Origin: Bordetella parapertussis
Lineage (GTDB): Bacteria; Pseudomonadota; Gammaproteobacteria; Burkholderiales; SG8-41
Assembly: GCA_945861275.1 (NCBI GenBank)
Contig: CAMATZ010000015.1
Coordinates: 1-64,000, forward strand
Reading direction: 5' to 3'
DNA length: 64,000 nt
A model generated the notes under the pieces. That model saw nothing but the letters and a program-made list of their open reading frames with translations, was not told where the DNA came from and did not search any database. Below, piece after piece: positions 9,486 to 17,966 of this stretch. Numbering within the stretch: position 1 is the stretch's first letter; every line of letters starts with the position of its first letter. The translations under genes and the position numbers were made by a program.

Positions 9486-9535
9486 TGTTTTAAAACAGTA
9501 TTTTGTGTGTTTACTGTTTAAAATTGTGGTAAAAT
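9486..9535 (+). promoter_or_regulatory. acpP promoter region with AT-rich palindrome
   Basis: The fabG-acpP gap holds TGTTTTAAAACA at 9486-9497, a perfect 12-base palindrome, and a partial repeat ACTGTTTAAAATTGT further on. An extended -10 (TGG then TAAAAT at 9530-9535) follows. High independent transcription of acpP is known in other bacteria. The palindrome could be an operator, but no regulator is identified. Confidence 0.5.
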
Positions 9536-9602
9536 ACGCCGCCAGTGTTGTTTCAGCCCAGGGCGGAAAATCACAGGCTAAACACTAGAAAAGGGGAACA
9601 CC

Positions 9603-9842
9603 ATGGAAAATGTCGAGCAACGCGTCAAAAAGATTGTTGCCGAACAACTGGGCGTGGCCGAAGCCGACGTCAAGAACGAATCATCGTTCGTCAATGACCT
9701 GGGCGCGGATTCGCTCGATACGGTGGAGCTGGTGATGGCGCTCGAAGAGGAATTCGAGATCGAAATCCCGGATGAAGCCGCTGAAAAAATCACCACTGTC
9801 CAGCAGGCTATCGACTTCGCGACCGCGCACGTCAAGAGCTGA
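9603..9842 (+). CDS. acpP: Acyl carrier protein
   Basis: A 79-residue acidic ACP. Ser37 in [10 protein letters not shown] is the phosphopantetheine attachment site. A strong Shine-Dalgarno (AAAAGGGGAA) precedes ATG 9603. It has its own AT-rich promoter region and sits between fabG and fabF as in most proteobacteria. Confidence 0.97.
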   Translation: MENVEQRVKKIVAEQLGVAEADVKNESSFVNDLGADSLDTVELVMALEEEFEIEIPDEAAEKITTVQQAIDFATAHVKS

Positions 9843-9947
9843 CCCCGCGCCCTGCAGCGCGCCCTGGCCATGGGCCGTTGACACTACCCACGCCCCGCAT
9901 TTCTTCCGCGTGTTTTTGCTGTAACCCTCCAAGGTCGTTTTAGCGCC

Positions 9948-11201
9948 ATGCCGCGTTCATCCACACGCAGAGTTGTCGTCACCGGATTGGGCATCGTATC
10001 GCCCGTAGGCACCGGCGTCGCTGTAGCCTGGGGCAACATCCTGGCCGGCAAATCGGGCATAGGCCCGATCACGCGGTTTGATGCGTCCGGGTTCACCTCG
10101 CGCATCGCGGGTGAGATCAAGGACTTCGATGTAGGGCAGTGGCTGAACGCCAAGGAAGCGCGGCGCTTCGATAATTTCATTCATTACGGCCTGGTGGCCG
10201 GTATTGAAGCAATCAAGGACTCCGGTCTTGACCTGACCAGTGACCGCATCGACCTTGACATGGCGGGCGTGTGCATAGGTTCCGGCATCGGCGGCTTGCC
10301 GCTGATCGAACACACCCACGATGCCTTGCTGGCCGGTGGTGCGCGTAAGATCGGCCCGTTTTTCATACCCGGCTCGATCATCAACATGATCTCGGGGCAG
10401 TTGTCGATCATGTACGGTCTGCGCGGTCCCAATCTGGCGGTGGTCACCGCCTGCACCACAGCCAATCACAGCATAGGTGAAGCGGGCCGGCTGATTGAAT
10501 ACGGCGACGCCGACATCATGCTGGCAGGGGGTGCGGAAGACGCGATTTCCAGGCTTGGCGTCGGTGGATTTTGCGCCGCGCGCGCACTGTCCACGCGCAA
10601 TGACGATCCGGCAACCGCCAGCCGCCCGTGGGATAGGGAGCGCGACGGTTTTGTAATTGGCGAAGGCGCGGGCGTGCTGGTGCTTGAGGAATACGAGCAC
10701 GCCAAAGCGCGCAGCGCCCGCATTTATTGCGAACTCGCCGGCTACGGCATGAGCGCGGACGCCCACCATATTACCGCCCCCCGTGAAGACGGCGCTGGGG
10801 CCGTGCGCTGCATGAGCAACACCCTGCGCAACGCGGGGCTGAACCACGATCAGGTAGATTACATCAATGCCCACGGCACTTCCACGCCGCTGGGTGATGT
10901 TGCTGAAACCGTAGCGGTAAAGCGCGCTTTTGGCGATCACGCCAAAAAACTCGCCATCAGTTCGACCAAATCGATGACTGGTCATTTGCTGGGTGCGGCA
11001 GGCGGCGTCGAGGCGGTATTTTCAGTGCTGGCGATACGCGACCAGGTGGCACCGCCGACCATCAATCTGCACAATCCTGATCCACACTGCGATCTGGACT
11101 ACGTGCCGAACACCGCGCGCCCGATGAAAATCGATGTGGCATTGTCGAACTCGTTTGGCTTTGGCGGCACTAACGGCAGCATCGTTTTCCGCAAAGTCTG
11201 A
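9948..11201 (+). CDS. fabF: 3-oxoacyl-ACP synthase II (FabF)
   Basis: A 417-residue condensing enzyme that elongates acyl-ACP with malonyl-ACP. The Cys-His-His triad is clear: Cys169 in TACTTANHS, His309 in [11 protein letters not shown] and His346 in [11 protein letters not shown]. The C-terminal [11 protein letters not shown] loop is intact. It follows acpP by about 105 bases and precedes pabC. Confidence 0.97.
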   Translation: MPRSSTRRVVVTGLGIVSPVGTGVAVAWGNILAGKSGIGPITRFDASGFTSRIAGEIKDFDVGQWLNAKEARRFDNFIHYGLVAGIEAIKDSGLDLTSDRIDLDMAGVCIGSGIGGLPLIEHTHDALLAGGARKIGPFFIPGSIINMISGQLSIMYGLRGPNLAVVTACTTANHSIGEAGRLIEYGDADIMLAGGAEDAISRLGVGGFCAARALSTRNDDPATASRPWDRERDGFVIGEGAGVLVLEEYEHAKARSARIYCELAGYGMSADAHHITAPREDGAGAVRCMSNTLRNAGLNHDQVDYINAHGTSTPLGDVAETVAVKRAFGDHAKKLAISSTKSMTGHLLGAAGGVEAVFSVLAIRDQVAPPTINLHNPDPHCDLDYVPNTARPMKIDVALSNSFGFGGTNGSIVFRKV

Positions 11202-11232
11202 TTTTTCGCCGATCCCGACCCCGATCCCGGCC

Positions 11233-12048
11233 ATGATGCTTGTCAACGGCGCGCCGGCTGACTCCATTCCCGCCACCGACCGTGGCTTGGCCTACGGCGA
11301 CGGCGTCTACCGAACGCTGCGCGCGCAAAACGGCGAGCCACTGCAGTGGCCGCGCCATTTTGCCAGGCTGGTCCACGATTGCAATGCGTTGCAGATTCCA
11401 CCGCCGGTCGAAGCGCTCTTGCTGGCTGAATCGCGCACGGTTGCGCACGCCTATCCGCAGGCCGTGGTCAAGATCACGGTCACACGCGGGGGCGGTCCGC
11501 GCGGTTACGCGCCGCCGATACCGCCGACGCCGCTGCGCATGGTGATGAGCGCAGCACTGCCGCAGTATCCCGCTGCAAACAAGGCGGGTATCAGCGCCCA
11601 TCTGTGTCAATTGCGGCTCTCGCACCAGCCCCGGCTGGCTCGCGTTAAGCATCTAAATCGATTGGAAAATGTGCTGGCGCGCGCGGAATGGAGCGACCCG
11701 GCCATAGCCGAGGGCGTGCTGCTGGATCAGGAGGGTATGGTGATAGGCGGCACCATGAGCAACTTGTGCATCGTCGAAAGCGGCGCTCTGATCGTCCCGA
11801 TATTGTCGCGCTGCGGCGTCGCGGGCATTACCCTGGACCGTGTGCTCGAACTTGCCGGCGGCTTGGGCGTGAACTGCTACCCGGCGCACATCCCCTTGCA
11901 ACGCGCGCTGGACGCCGATGCAGTGTTTTTCGTCAATAGCCTGATTGGCCTGTGGCCGCTGGTGCGCCTCGGTGAGTGCAGCTGGCGCGCCGGCGAGACC
12001 GCTGTCGCCCTGCGTGAAGCGCTGGAAGCCGAAGACGCAGCTTATTGA
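11233..12048 (+). CDS. pabC: 4-amino-4-deoxychorismate lyase (PabC), class IV PLP enzyme
   Basis: A 271-residue fold-type IV PLP enzyme that releases pyruvate from aminodeoxychorismate to give p-aminobenzoate for folate. MLVNGAPADSIPATDRGLAYGDG is the typical opening (residues 2-24), Lys139 in RVKHLNRLENVLAR is the expected Schiff-base lysine, and GTMSNLCIV is the cofactor phosphate region. Two ATGs in a row (11233, 11236) are possible. Position directly after fabF, as in E. coli, supports PabC over a branched-chain or D-amino-acid aminotransferase. Confidence 0.88.
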   Translation: MMLVNGAPADSIPATDRGLAYGDGVYRTLRAQNGEPLQWPRHFARLVHDCNALQIPPPVEALLLAESRTVAHAYPQAVVKITVTRGGGPRGYAPPIPPTPLRMVMSAALPQYPAANKAGISAHLCQLRLSHQPRLARVKHLNRLENVLARAEWSDPAIAEGVLLDQEGMVIGGTMSNLCIVESGALIVPILSRCGVAGITLDRVLELAGGLGVNCYPAHIPLQRALDADAVFFVNSLIGLWPLVRLGECSWRAGETAVALREALEAEDAAY

Positions 12049-12298
12049 TGCTGGCGCTGCATACATGTGCTGCGTGCGAATTAGCCGAAATTGGTGCGCG
12101 TGGCGGGCATACAAACGGAACCGGCTTTGGCTGTTGCCAGCCGTGCTATAAGCTTGACAGGTTCGGCGCAAGGCAGGCACCATCAGCCATGGTGTGCCGC
12201 GGCAGAATCCGGCGCAGCAGGACACCGGCGAATCGAGCCGGACATGGACGGAAGCAGGCAGATTTGAGCGCGAATTTTTACCCCAGGAGAACAAGATA

Positions 12299-13354
12299 AT
12301 GAAAACGGGCATGCTTACCCTTACGGCCTGGATGACCGCGGCCGGACTGCTGGTTGGTTTGAGCGGAATTACGCAGGCGCAACAACTCAAACGCTCGTGG
12401 TATATGACGCCGCAGGTTTCCTTTTTCGATCCTGATAATTCCTACGGCACGTCGGGTACCGGCAGGGGCGCCAGTCTGCTTTTAGGCAGGCAGGTGAGCG
12501 ATAATTTTGACATGCAGATGCTGCTGGGTCATTCACGCCGCTCGGAGCTGGGTAACAAAGTGCAACAAACGCTGCTGGGCGTGGATGCGGTTTTTGTGTT
12601 CAACCGTGGCGAATGGCAGCCGATTTTCTTCATGGGCGTAGGCGCCGAGCGTGACCAGAGCACGCTGGCCGGCGTGGGTACCAGTGGTACTTCGCCGTAC
12701 GCCAGTGCCGGCGCGGGCCTGCGCTGGATGTTCAAAGACAATCTAGGCGTGCAGGTCGACTATCGCCGCGTCGAAGGCTTCATGCGTGATTCCGCAAAGT
12801 GGGGTTTCAATCGCAGCGGCAACAACTATGTCAACCTGGGCTTGGTATGGACCTTTGGCGGTGAATTGCCGCGCCCGCCGGTGGTGGCTGCCGCGCCGCC
12901 GCCCGCGCCTGCTCCGAAGATAGTTGCCGCACCTTCACCGCCTGTGGTTGCGCCCCCGCCGCCGCCCCCACCGCCCCCGCCGCCGCAACGCATTACTTTA
13001 GCGGCCAGCGAATTGTTTGAGCTGAACAGTGCGCGTCTGTCCAAATCCGTGGGTGCGCTTGACGCCTTCGCGGAGGCGATGAACAGCAATCCGCAGATTA
13101 GCAATGTGATGATCTCTGGTCATACCGATCAACTTGGCACGGCGGCTTACAATCGTGGGCTGTCGCAGCGACGCGCCGATGCGGTGAAGGCGTATCTGGT
13201 TAAAAAGGGCATCGCCGCCGCCCGCTTGACAGCTCAGGGCATGGGATCCAGCAAACTGGTGACTGACTGTAAAGAGACTACCCGCGCCGCGATGATTAAA
13301 TGTGGCACTCCCAATCGCCGCGTGGAAATCGAGCCGATTACGGTACCCAGGTAA
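12299..13354 (+). CDS. OmpA-family outer membrane protein
   Basis: A 351-residue outer membrane protein. A 27-residue signal peptide (cleavage after GITQA) leads into an eight-strand OmpA-like barrel, residues about 30-190. A Pro/Ala linker with an unbroken run of about a dozen prolines near residues 218-230 follows, then a C-terminal OmpA peptidoglycan-binding domain. That domain shows VMISGHTDQLGTAAYN and LSQRRADAVKAYLV, and two Cys (DCKET, IKCGTPNRRVE) that can form the usual disulfide. ATG 12299 has a Shine-Dalgarno in CAGGAGAACA. The frame is open upstream, but the signal peptide fixes the start. It probably anchors the envelope. It is a separate transcription unit from the fab genes. 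Confidence 0.9.
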   Translation: MKTGMLTLTAWMTAAGLLVGLSGITQAQQLKRSWYMTPQVSFFDPDNSYGTSGTGRGASLLLGRQVSDNFDMQMLLGHSRRSELGNKVQQTLLGVDAVFVFNRGEWQPIFFMGVGAERDQSTLAGVGTSGTSPYASAGAGLRWMFKDNLGVQVDYRRVEGFMRDSAKWGFNRSGNNYVNLGLVWTFGGELPRPPVVAAAPPPAPAPKIVAAPSPPVVAPPPPPPPPPPPQRITLAASELFELNSARLSKSVGALDAFAEAMNSNPQISNVMISGHTDQLGTAAYNRGLSQRRADAVKAYLVKKGIAAARLTAQGMGSSKLVTDCKETTRAAMIKCGTPNRRVEIEPITVPR

Positions 13355-13408
13355 ACGCAGGATCGGGTGCCAGGTAATTACAGCGCACTCCGAACGCCTG
13401 TTGCGTAG

Positions 13409-14365
13409 ATGTCGCGCCGTCGCTTCCTGCTGAGTGTAACGGCAGGCGGCGCGTGCGCCGGGCTTGTAAACGTCCCTTGCGCATTCGCCCAGGCGAGCAC
13501 TGCCGGCGCGGCAAGCAACCCCATGGCCCACGGCCGTCCCAGCGAAACAGCGCAAGGCGCGGCAGTGCTGCGCGCCGCTCACCAGATACTGGATGCGCCA
13601 CGCATACTCACCGACCCGCTTGCCTTGCGCATTATCGGCACCGCAAGCTGGTCGCGGCTGCTGTCGGTGCCGGAGCTTTTTCAAGGCGGCCGTTCCTTAC
13701 GTGCGTCTGTTGCATTGCGCAGCCGCTTTGCAGAGGACGAACTGGCTCAGGCGGTCCACCGCGGCATTCGTCAATATGTCGTGCTGGGCGCTGGGCTCGA
13801 CACTTTTGCGTATCGCAACATTCACGCGGGATCGCACTTGCGTGTGTTCGAGGTCGATCATCCCGCGACGCAAGTGTGGAAACGTCAGCGGCTGCATGAG
13901 GCTGGCATAGCCGTTCCTGATTCGCTGACATTTGCGCCGGTGGATTTTGAGACGCAAACACTGACCGATGGCTTGAACCGCGCGGGTTTTGACGCCAGCC
14001 AGCCGGCGTTCTTTTCCATGCTGGGTGTGGTGATTTATCTGACCAGGCCGGCGGTGATGGGGACGCTGCAGTACATCAAGTCGTTGGCGTCCGGCAGCGA
14101 AATCGTATTTTCGTATAGCGTGCCGTCATCCGCTTTGAGCGACGGCCAGCGCTTGTCACGTGAATACGCCGCGCGGCGCGTAGCCGCGCGAGGCGAGCCG
14201 TGGATTACGCATTTCGATCCATCGGCTTTGAAACGGGACCTTGAGCAACTGGGCTACACGCGCATTTTTGACCTTGGCCCGGAAGAGGCCAACGATTGGT
14301 ATTTCAGCAATCGCACGGACGATCTGGGCGTGGACACCAGCAGACTGATGCAGGCCCGCGTCTGA
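13409..14365 (+). CDS. Class I SAM-dependent methyltransferase (LCMT/PPM family) with Tat-like leader
   Basis: A 318-residue protein of the leucine-carboxyl-methyltransferase-like (TIGR00027-type) family. YVVLGAGLDTFAYR near residues 127-140 is the SAM-binding motif I, followed by VFEVDHPATQ and FSMLGVVIYL, all typical. The odd part is the N-terminus: MSRRRFLLSVTAGG plus a hydrophobic stretch to AFAQAS, a plausible twin-arginine signal peptide. A periplasmic SAM enzyme is unexpected. It may be a non-exported hydrophobic leader, or the start may be further in, at Met39. The methyl acceptor is unknown. Confidence 0.82.
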   Translation: MSRRRFLLSVTAGGACAGLVNVPCAFAQASTAGAASNPMAHGRPSETAQGAAVLRAAHQILDAPRILTDPLALRIIGTASWSRLLSVPELFQGGRSLRASVALRSRFAEDELAQAVHRGIRQYVVLGAGLDTFAYRNIHAGSHLRVFEVDHPATQVWKRQRLHEAGIAVPDSLTFAPVDFETQTLTDGLNRAGFDASQPAFFSMLGVVIYLTRPAVMGTLQYIKSLASGSEIVFSYSVPSSALSDGQRLSREYAARRVAARGEPWITHFDPSALKRDLEQLGYTRIFDLGPEEANDWYFSNRTDDLGVDTSRLMQARV

Positions 14366-14417
14366 TTTAGCTGCAACCCTGAACGACCGAAAACCATAAT
14401 AACGCGCCGAGGAAATC

Positions 14418-15698
14418 ATGCGTTCCGTTGTCGTGGCTTTGTATCAGCCCCGTCATGCTTTGCGGATGGGTGCCGTCGCACTGGCGGCTGCGACAACTGC
14501 CATGGCGCAGCCGCCTGCCGCGCAACCCGCGGGCGCGCCGCAAACGCAGCCGGTGGAGCAGGCGATCAAGCCGCCGCCGCCACCACCATGGCAGCAGGGT
14601 CGTCCCGATGCCATGAAGGACTCGACGCTCACGCCTCATCCGCCGGGACTTACCGCGAAGCCCGCTGCGCAAATGAAGCTCGATCAAATCAAGCTGCCGC
14701 CAGGATTCAAGATTGAGTTATGGGCCGAGGGTATGCCCAATGCACGCTCCATTGCCGTGGGCGCCAAAGGCACGGTATTTGTTGGAACGCGGCTGGCGGG
14801 CAATGTCTATGCCGTTACCGATAAGGGGGGCATGCGGGACGTAAAAACTCTTCTCAAGGGTATGAGCATCCCCAATGGGCTGGTAGTCAGCAATGGCGAT
14901 CTGTATGTAGCGGAACACACACGCATACTGAAGTTCGCGAACATCGAAGCGAATCTCGACAATCCGGGCAAGCCTGTGGTGGTGTTCGACGGGCTGCCCA
15001 AGGATGCGCCGCACGGCTGGAAATACATGGTGATGGGGCCTGATGGCTGGCTCTATTTCAACATCGGCGCGCCGTGCAATATCTGCGTGCCGCCGGATAC
15101 GCATGCGCAAATCGTGCGTGTGGATCCCCTGAACGGCATATTGGAGACGGTTGCCAGGGGCGTGCGTAACAGCGTTGGCATGGCGTTTCATCCGCAAACC
15201 AGGGAATTGTGGTTTACCAATCACGGCCGCGACTGGATAGGCGAAGACCTGCCGCATGACACGCTGCATCGCCTGTCGAAAAAGGGCGTGCATTTCGGAT
15301 ACCCATACTGTCATCAGGGCGATCTGCCCGATCCGGAACTGGGCAAAGGGCGTTCATGCGCCGAATTCGCGCCGCCCGCGCTGAAGCTCGGCGCGCATAT
15401 CGCGCCGCTGGGGATGAGGTTCTACACCGGAAAAATGTTTCCCGCCGAATATCGCAATCGCATGATCATTGCCAATCACGGCTCGTGGAACAGGAGCAAC
15501 ACGATCGGTTTTAACCTGATGCAAGTCACGCTCGACAGCGCGGGCAAGGTAGTGAAGTACGAGCTGTTTGCCGAGGGCTGGGCGCAGGGCAACACTTACT
15601 GGGGCCGCCCGGTGGATGTGCAGGTGATGAGCGATGGCGCGCTGCTGGTGTCGGACGACGTGGCCGGCGCGCTGTTTCGCATCAGTTACAAGAAGTAG
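14418..15698 (+). CDS. PQQ-dependent sorbosone/glucose dehydrogenase-family protein
   Basis: A 426-residue periplasmic six-bladed propeller of the soluble quinoprotein glucose / L-sorbosone dehydrogenase family. A signal-like N-terminus runs to about residue 31 (ATTAMAQPP), followed by a Pro-rich linker (QAIKPPPPPPW). The propeller shows LPPGFKIELWAEG, APHGWKYMVMGPDGWLY with the candidate catalytic His, ARGVRNSVGMAFHP with the Arg-Asn pair that contacts PQQ in the family, FTNHGRDWIGEDLPHD and IANHGSWNRS. The substrate is probably a sugar or alcohol but cannot be named. A TonB receptor resembling the PQQ transporter follows. In frame just past the TAG is what looks like a cytochrome c tail. 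Confidence 0.87.
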   Translation: MRSVVVALYQPRHALRMGAVALAAATTAMAQPPAAQPAGAPQTQPVEQAIKPPPPPPWQQGRPDAMKDSTLTPHPPGLTAKPAAQMKLDQIKLPPGFKIELWAEGMPNARSIAVGAKGTVFVGTRLAGNVYAVTDKGGMRDVKTLLKGMSIPNGLVVSNGDLYVAEHTRILKFANIEANLDNPGKPVVVFDGLPKDAPHGWKYMVMGPDGWLYFNIGAPCNICVPPDTHAQIVRVDPLNGILETVARGVRNSVGMAFHPQTRELWFTNHGRDWIGEDLPHDTLHRLSKKGVHFGYPYCHQGDLPDPELGKGRSCAEFAPPALKLGAHIAPLGMRFYTGKMFPAEYRNRMIIANHGSWNRSNTIGFNLMQVTLDSAGKVVKYELFAEGWAQGNTYWGRPVDVQVMSDGALLVSDDVAGALFRISYKK

Positions 15699-15752
15699 CG
15701 CGACGAACAGGCTATTGAAAATCTGGCACACTATGTCGCGGGCCTGAAGTAA
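15699..15752 (+). pseudogene. In-frame remnant of a cytochrome c C-terminus
   Basis: Directly after the dehydrogenase TAG, the same frame continues RDEQAIENLAHYVAGLK then TAA at 15750-15752. 'Ile-x-x-Leu-Ala-x-Tyr-(Val/Ile)-x-x-Leu' is how many c-type cytochromes end. No CxxCH haem motif is left. The most economical reading is deletion of most of a downstream or fused cytochrome c, leaving only its last helix. Chance similarity of 17 residues cannot be excluded. Confidence 0.45.
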
Positions 15753-15774
15753 ACGGACAGCCACAACACGGAGC

Positions 15775-17895
15775 ATGACCATGAAGCGCACATCGATGCC
15801 TATTGCCGTTGCCGCCGCGCTGACATGTGGCAGCGTCTATGCGCAGCAAAGGCCGACAACACTGCCCGAAGTGTCGGTGAGCGCCACGCGGGTCGAGCGC
15901 GACAACATGGATATTCCAGCAGCCATCGACACTATCGATCAGCGCACCATCCGTGAAGCCAATCCGCAGGTGAACCTTTCGGAAGCGCTGGGGCGCGTGC
16001 CGGGCATCACGGTGTCGAATCGGCAAAACTACGCGCAGGATTTGCAGATATCGTCGCGTGGTTTTGGTGCGCGTTCGACGTTTGGCGTGCGCGGCTTGCG
16101 CCTGATTGCTGATGGCATTCCCGCCACCATGCCCGACGGGCAGGGGCAGGCGGCAACCTTCAATCTGTCATCGGCGAAAAGCATTGAAGTGATGCGCGGT
16201 CCGTTCGCCAGTCTGTATGGCAATGCTGCGGGTGGTGTGGTGCAAATCTTCACCGCGGACGGACCGCAGGTGCCCACCGTTTCGCTCAACGCGCTCTACG
16301 GCAGCTTCAATACCTACAAGCTCGATGCGCAGTACGGCGGCCAGCATGGACCGCTTAACGTGGTGATAGATACATCGCGATTCGAGACCAGCGGTTATCG
16401 TGATCACAGTTCAGCGCGCCGCGATCATCTCAATGCCAAATTCAAATATGACCTGGGCAGCGCCGGCGTGCTGACGCTGGTGCTCAATGCGCTGGATCAG
16501 CCGGAGACTGAAGACCCATTGGGGTTGACCGCCGCGCAGGTGGCACTCAACCCGAAGCAGGCCGGCGGCAATGCATTCACCAACGCCTACAATTTCAACA
16601 CGCGCAAAAGCATTGCGCAAAATCAGGCGGGGCTGACGTACGAGGTGTCGCTGGCGGCGAGTACCAAACTGAACGCACGGGTTTACGCTGGTGACCGGCA
16701 GGTGACGCAGCATCTGGCGATTCCGGTGGCGACACAGGCGGCAGCGACACATTCCGGCGGTGTGGTCGATCTGGATCGCGGCTACGGCGGGGCGGCGTTG
16801 CGGCTAACGCACGAAACCAAACTCGCCGGCGGGCCATTTACGTTGAGCGCCGGTGTTGATTACGACCGTATGCAGGAACGCCGTAATGGATTTTTGAATA
16901 TCCTCGGTGTCACCGGTGCATTGAAGCGCAATGAGGACAACACCGTAACCAATACCGATGTCTATGCGCAGGCCGAATGGCAGATCATCAGGAATTTGAG
17001 CTTACTGGCAGGTTTGCGCCACAGCCGGGTCGGGTTTTCGTCGACGGACTATTTCATCGCTGCGGGCAACCCCAATGACAGCGGCGCACTGGATTATTCG
17101 CGCACCACGCCGGCCGCGGGTGTTACCTACAAAATTACGCCCACGTTGAACGTTTATGCCAACGTGGGCAAAGGTTTTGAGACGCCGACGTTCGCGGAAC
17201 TGGCATACCGGCCCGGTGGCGCCACCGGATTGAATTTCGGCTTGCGCGCGGCGAACAGCCTGCATCGCGAAATCGGCCTGAAGTCACTGGTGGGCGACAA
17301 CGGGCGTGTGAACATTTCATTGTTTCGCATTGATGTCAGTGATGAAATTGTGGTCAACAGCAACGTGGGTGGCCGATCGGATTTCAAAAATGTTCAGGGC
17401 ACACGCCGCGAAGGCCTTGAATTTGGCTATGCGCAAAAATTTACGCGCGGCTTTGAATCGGCACTTGCTTACACCCTGCTCAACGCGCGCTTTATGCAGC
17501 CCTTTACCACGCTGACCGGGACGCCTGCCGTGGTAGTGCCGGTGGCGGCCGGCAGCAAGTTGCCGGGTATTGCCGCTAACACGTTGTTCGGCGAACTGGT
17601 GTGGCGTTATTCCGCCTATGGCTTTCACGCGGGCGTTGAAGTGCGGCACAGCGGCAAGGTCTGGGTGAATGATCAGAACGCGGAATTCGCCGGCGCGTAC
17701 ACGATTTTCAATCTGCGCGCAGGCCTGCAACAGCGCGGCAAGAACTGGAAGCTCACCGAGTTTGTGCGGATCGATAACGCCGGCAACAAAGGTTACATTG
17801 GTTCAGTGATAGTCGCCGAGGCCAACAACCGTTACTACGAACCGGCGCCGGGGCGCACTGCGATGATCGGCATCAACGCGGAATTATCATTTTAA
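15775..17895 (+). CDS. pqqU: TonB-dependent receptor, YncD/PqqU-like (PQQ uptake)
   Basis: A 706-residue outer membrane TonB receptor. It has a signal peptide to VYAQQ, a TonB-box-like LPEVSVSAT, a plug around residues 40-160 and a 22-strand barrel ending ELSF. Plug and barrel segments match my recollection of E. coli YncD (PqqU), the TonB-dependent PQQ transporter, closely: NRQNYAQDLQ, RGFGARSTFGVRG, IPATMPDGQGQ, RGPFASLYGNA, GKGFETPTFAELAYR and NNRYYEPAPGR. Having it beside a PQQ-family dehydrogenase supports the same role. Start ATG 15775 follows CACGGAGC; ATG 15781 is an alternative. No PQQ biosynthesis gene is in the window, which fits scavenging, but this is inference. Confidence 0.85.
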   Translation: MTMKRTSMPIAVAAALTCGSVYAQQRPTTLPEVSVSATRVERDNMDIPAAIDTIDQRTIREANPQVNLSEALGRVPGITVSNRQNYAQDLQISSRGFGARSTFGVRGLRLIADGIPATMPDGQGQAATFNLSSAKSIEVMRGPFASLYGNAAGGVVQIFTADGPQVPTVSLNALYGSFNTYKLDAQYGGQHGPLNVVIDTSRFETSGYRDHSSARRDHLNAKFKYDLGSAGVLTLVLNALDQPETEDPLGLTAAQVALNPKQAGGNAFTNAYNFNTRKSIAQNQAGLTYEVSLAASTKLNARVYAGDRQVTQHLAIPVATQAAATHSGGVVDLDRGYGGAALRLTHETKLAGGPFTLSAGVDYDRMQERRNGFLNILGVTGALKRNEDNTVTNTDVYAQAEWQIIRNLSLLAGLRHSRVGFSSTDYFIAAGNPNDSGALDYSRTTPAAGVTYKITPTLNVYANVGKGFETPTFAELAYRPGGATGLNFGLRAANSLHREIGLKSLVGDNGRVNISLFRIDVSDEIVVNSNVGGRSDFKNVQGTRREGLEFGYAQKFTRGFESALAYTLLNARFMQPFTTLTGTPAVVVPVAAGSKLPGIAANTLFGELVWRYSAYGFHAGVEVRHSGKVWVNDQNAEFAGAYTIFNLRAGLQQRGKNWKLTEFVRIDNAGNKGYIGSVIVAEANNRYYEPAPGRTAMIGINAELSF

Positions 17896-17966
17896 AACCC
17901 TAGCGTAAATCACCCAGGGAATTCGTTGCGTTGTGCACTGGCGATGGTTTTTGAGAGAGGGATGGC

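Noticed and set aside
9957-10985. A 342-codon open frame antisense to fabF
   Set aside because: Fully inside fabF, product is His/Arg/Ala-rich and typical of a high-GC shadow frame.
12949-12990. CCG-rich tract as a repeat array
   Set aside because: It encodes the proline linker of the OmpA-like protein and is not a separate element.
15696-15752. Stop-codon readthrough extending the dehydrogenase
   Set aside because: The extension is only 17 residues and lacks a haem motif; a deletion remnant is simpler than recoding.
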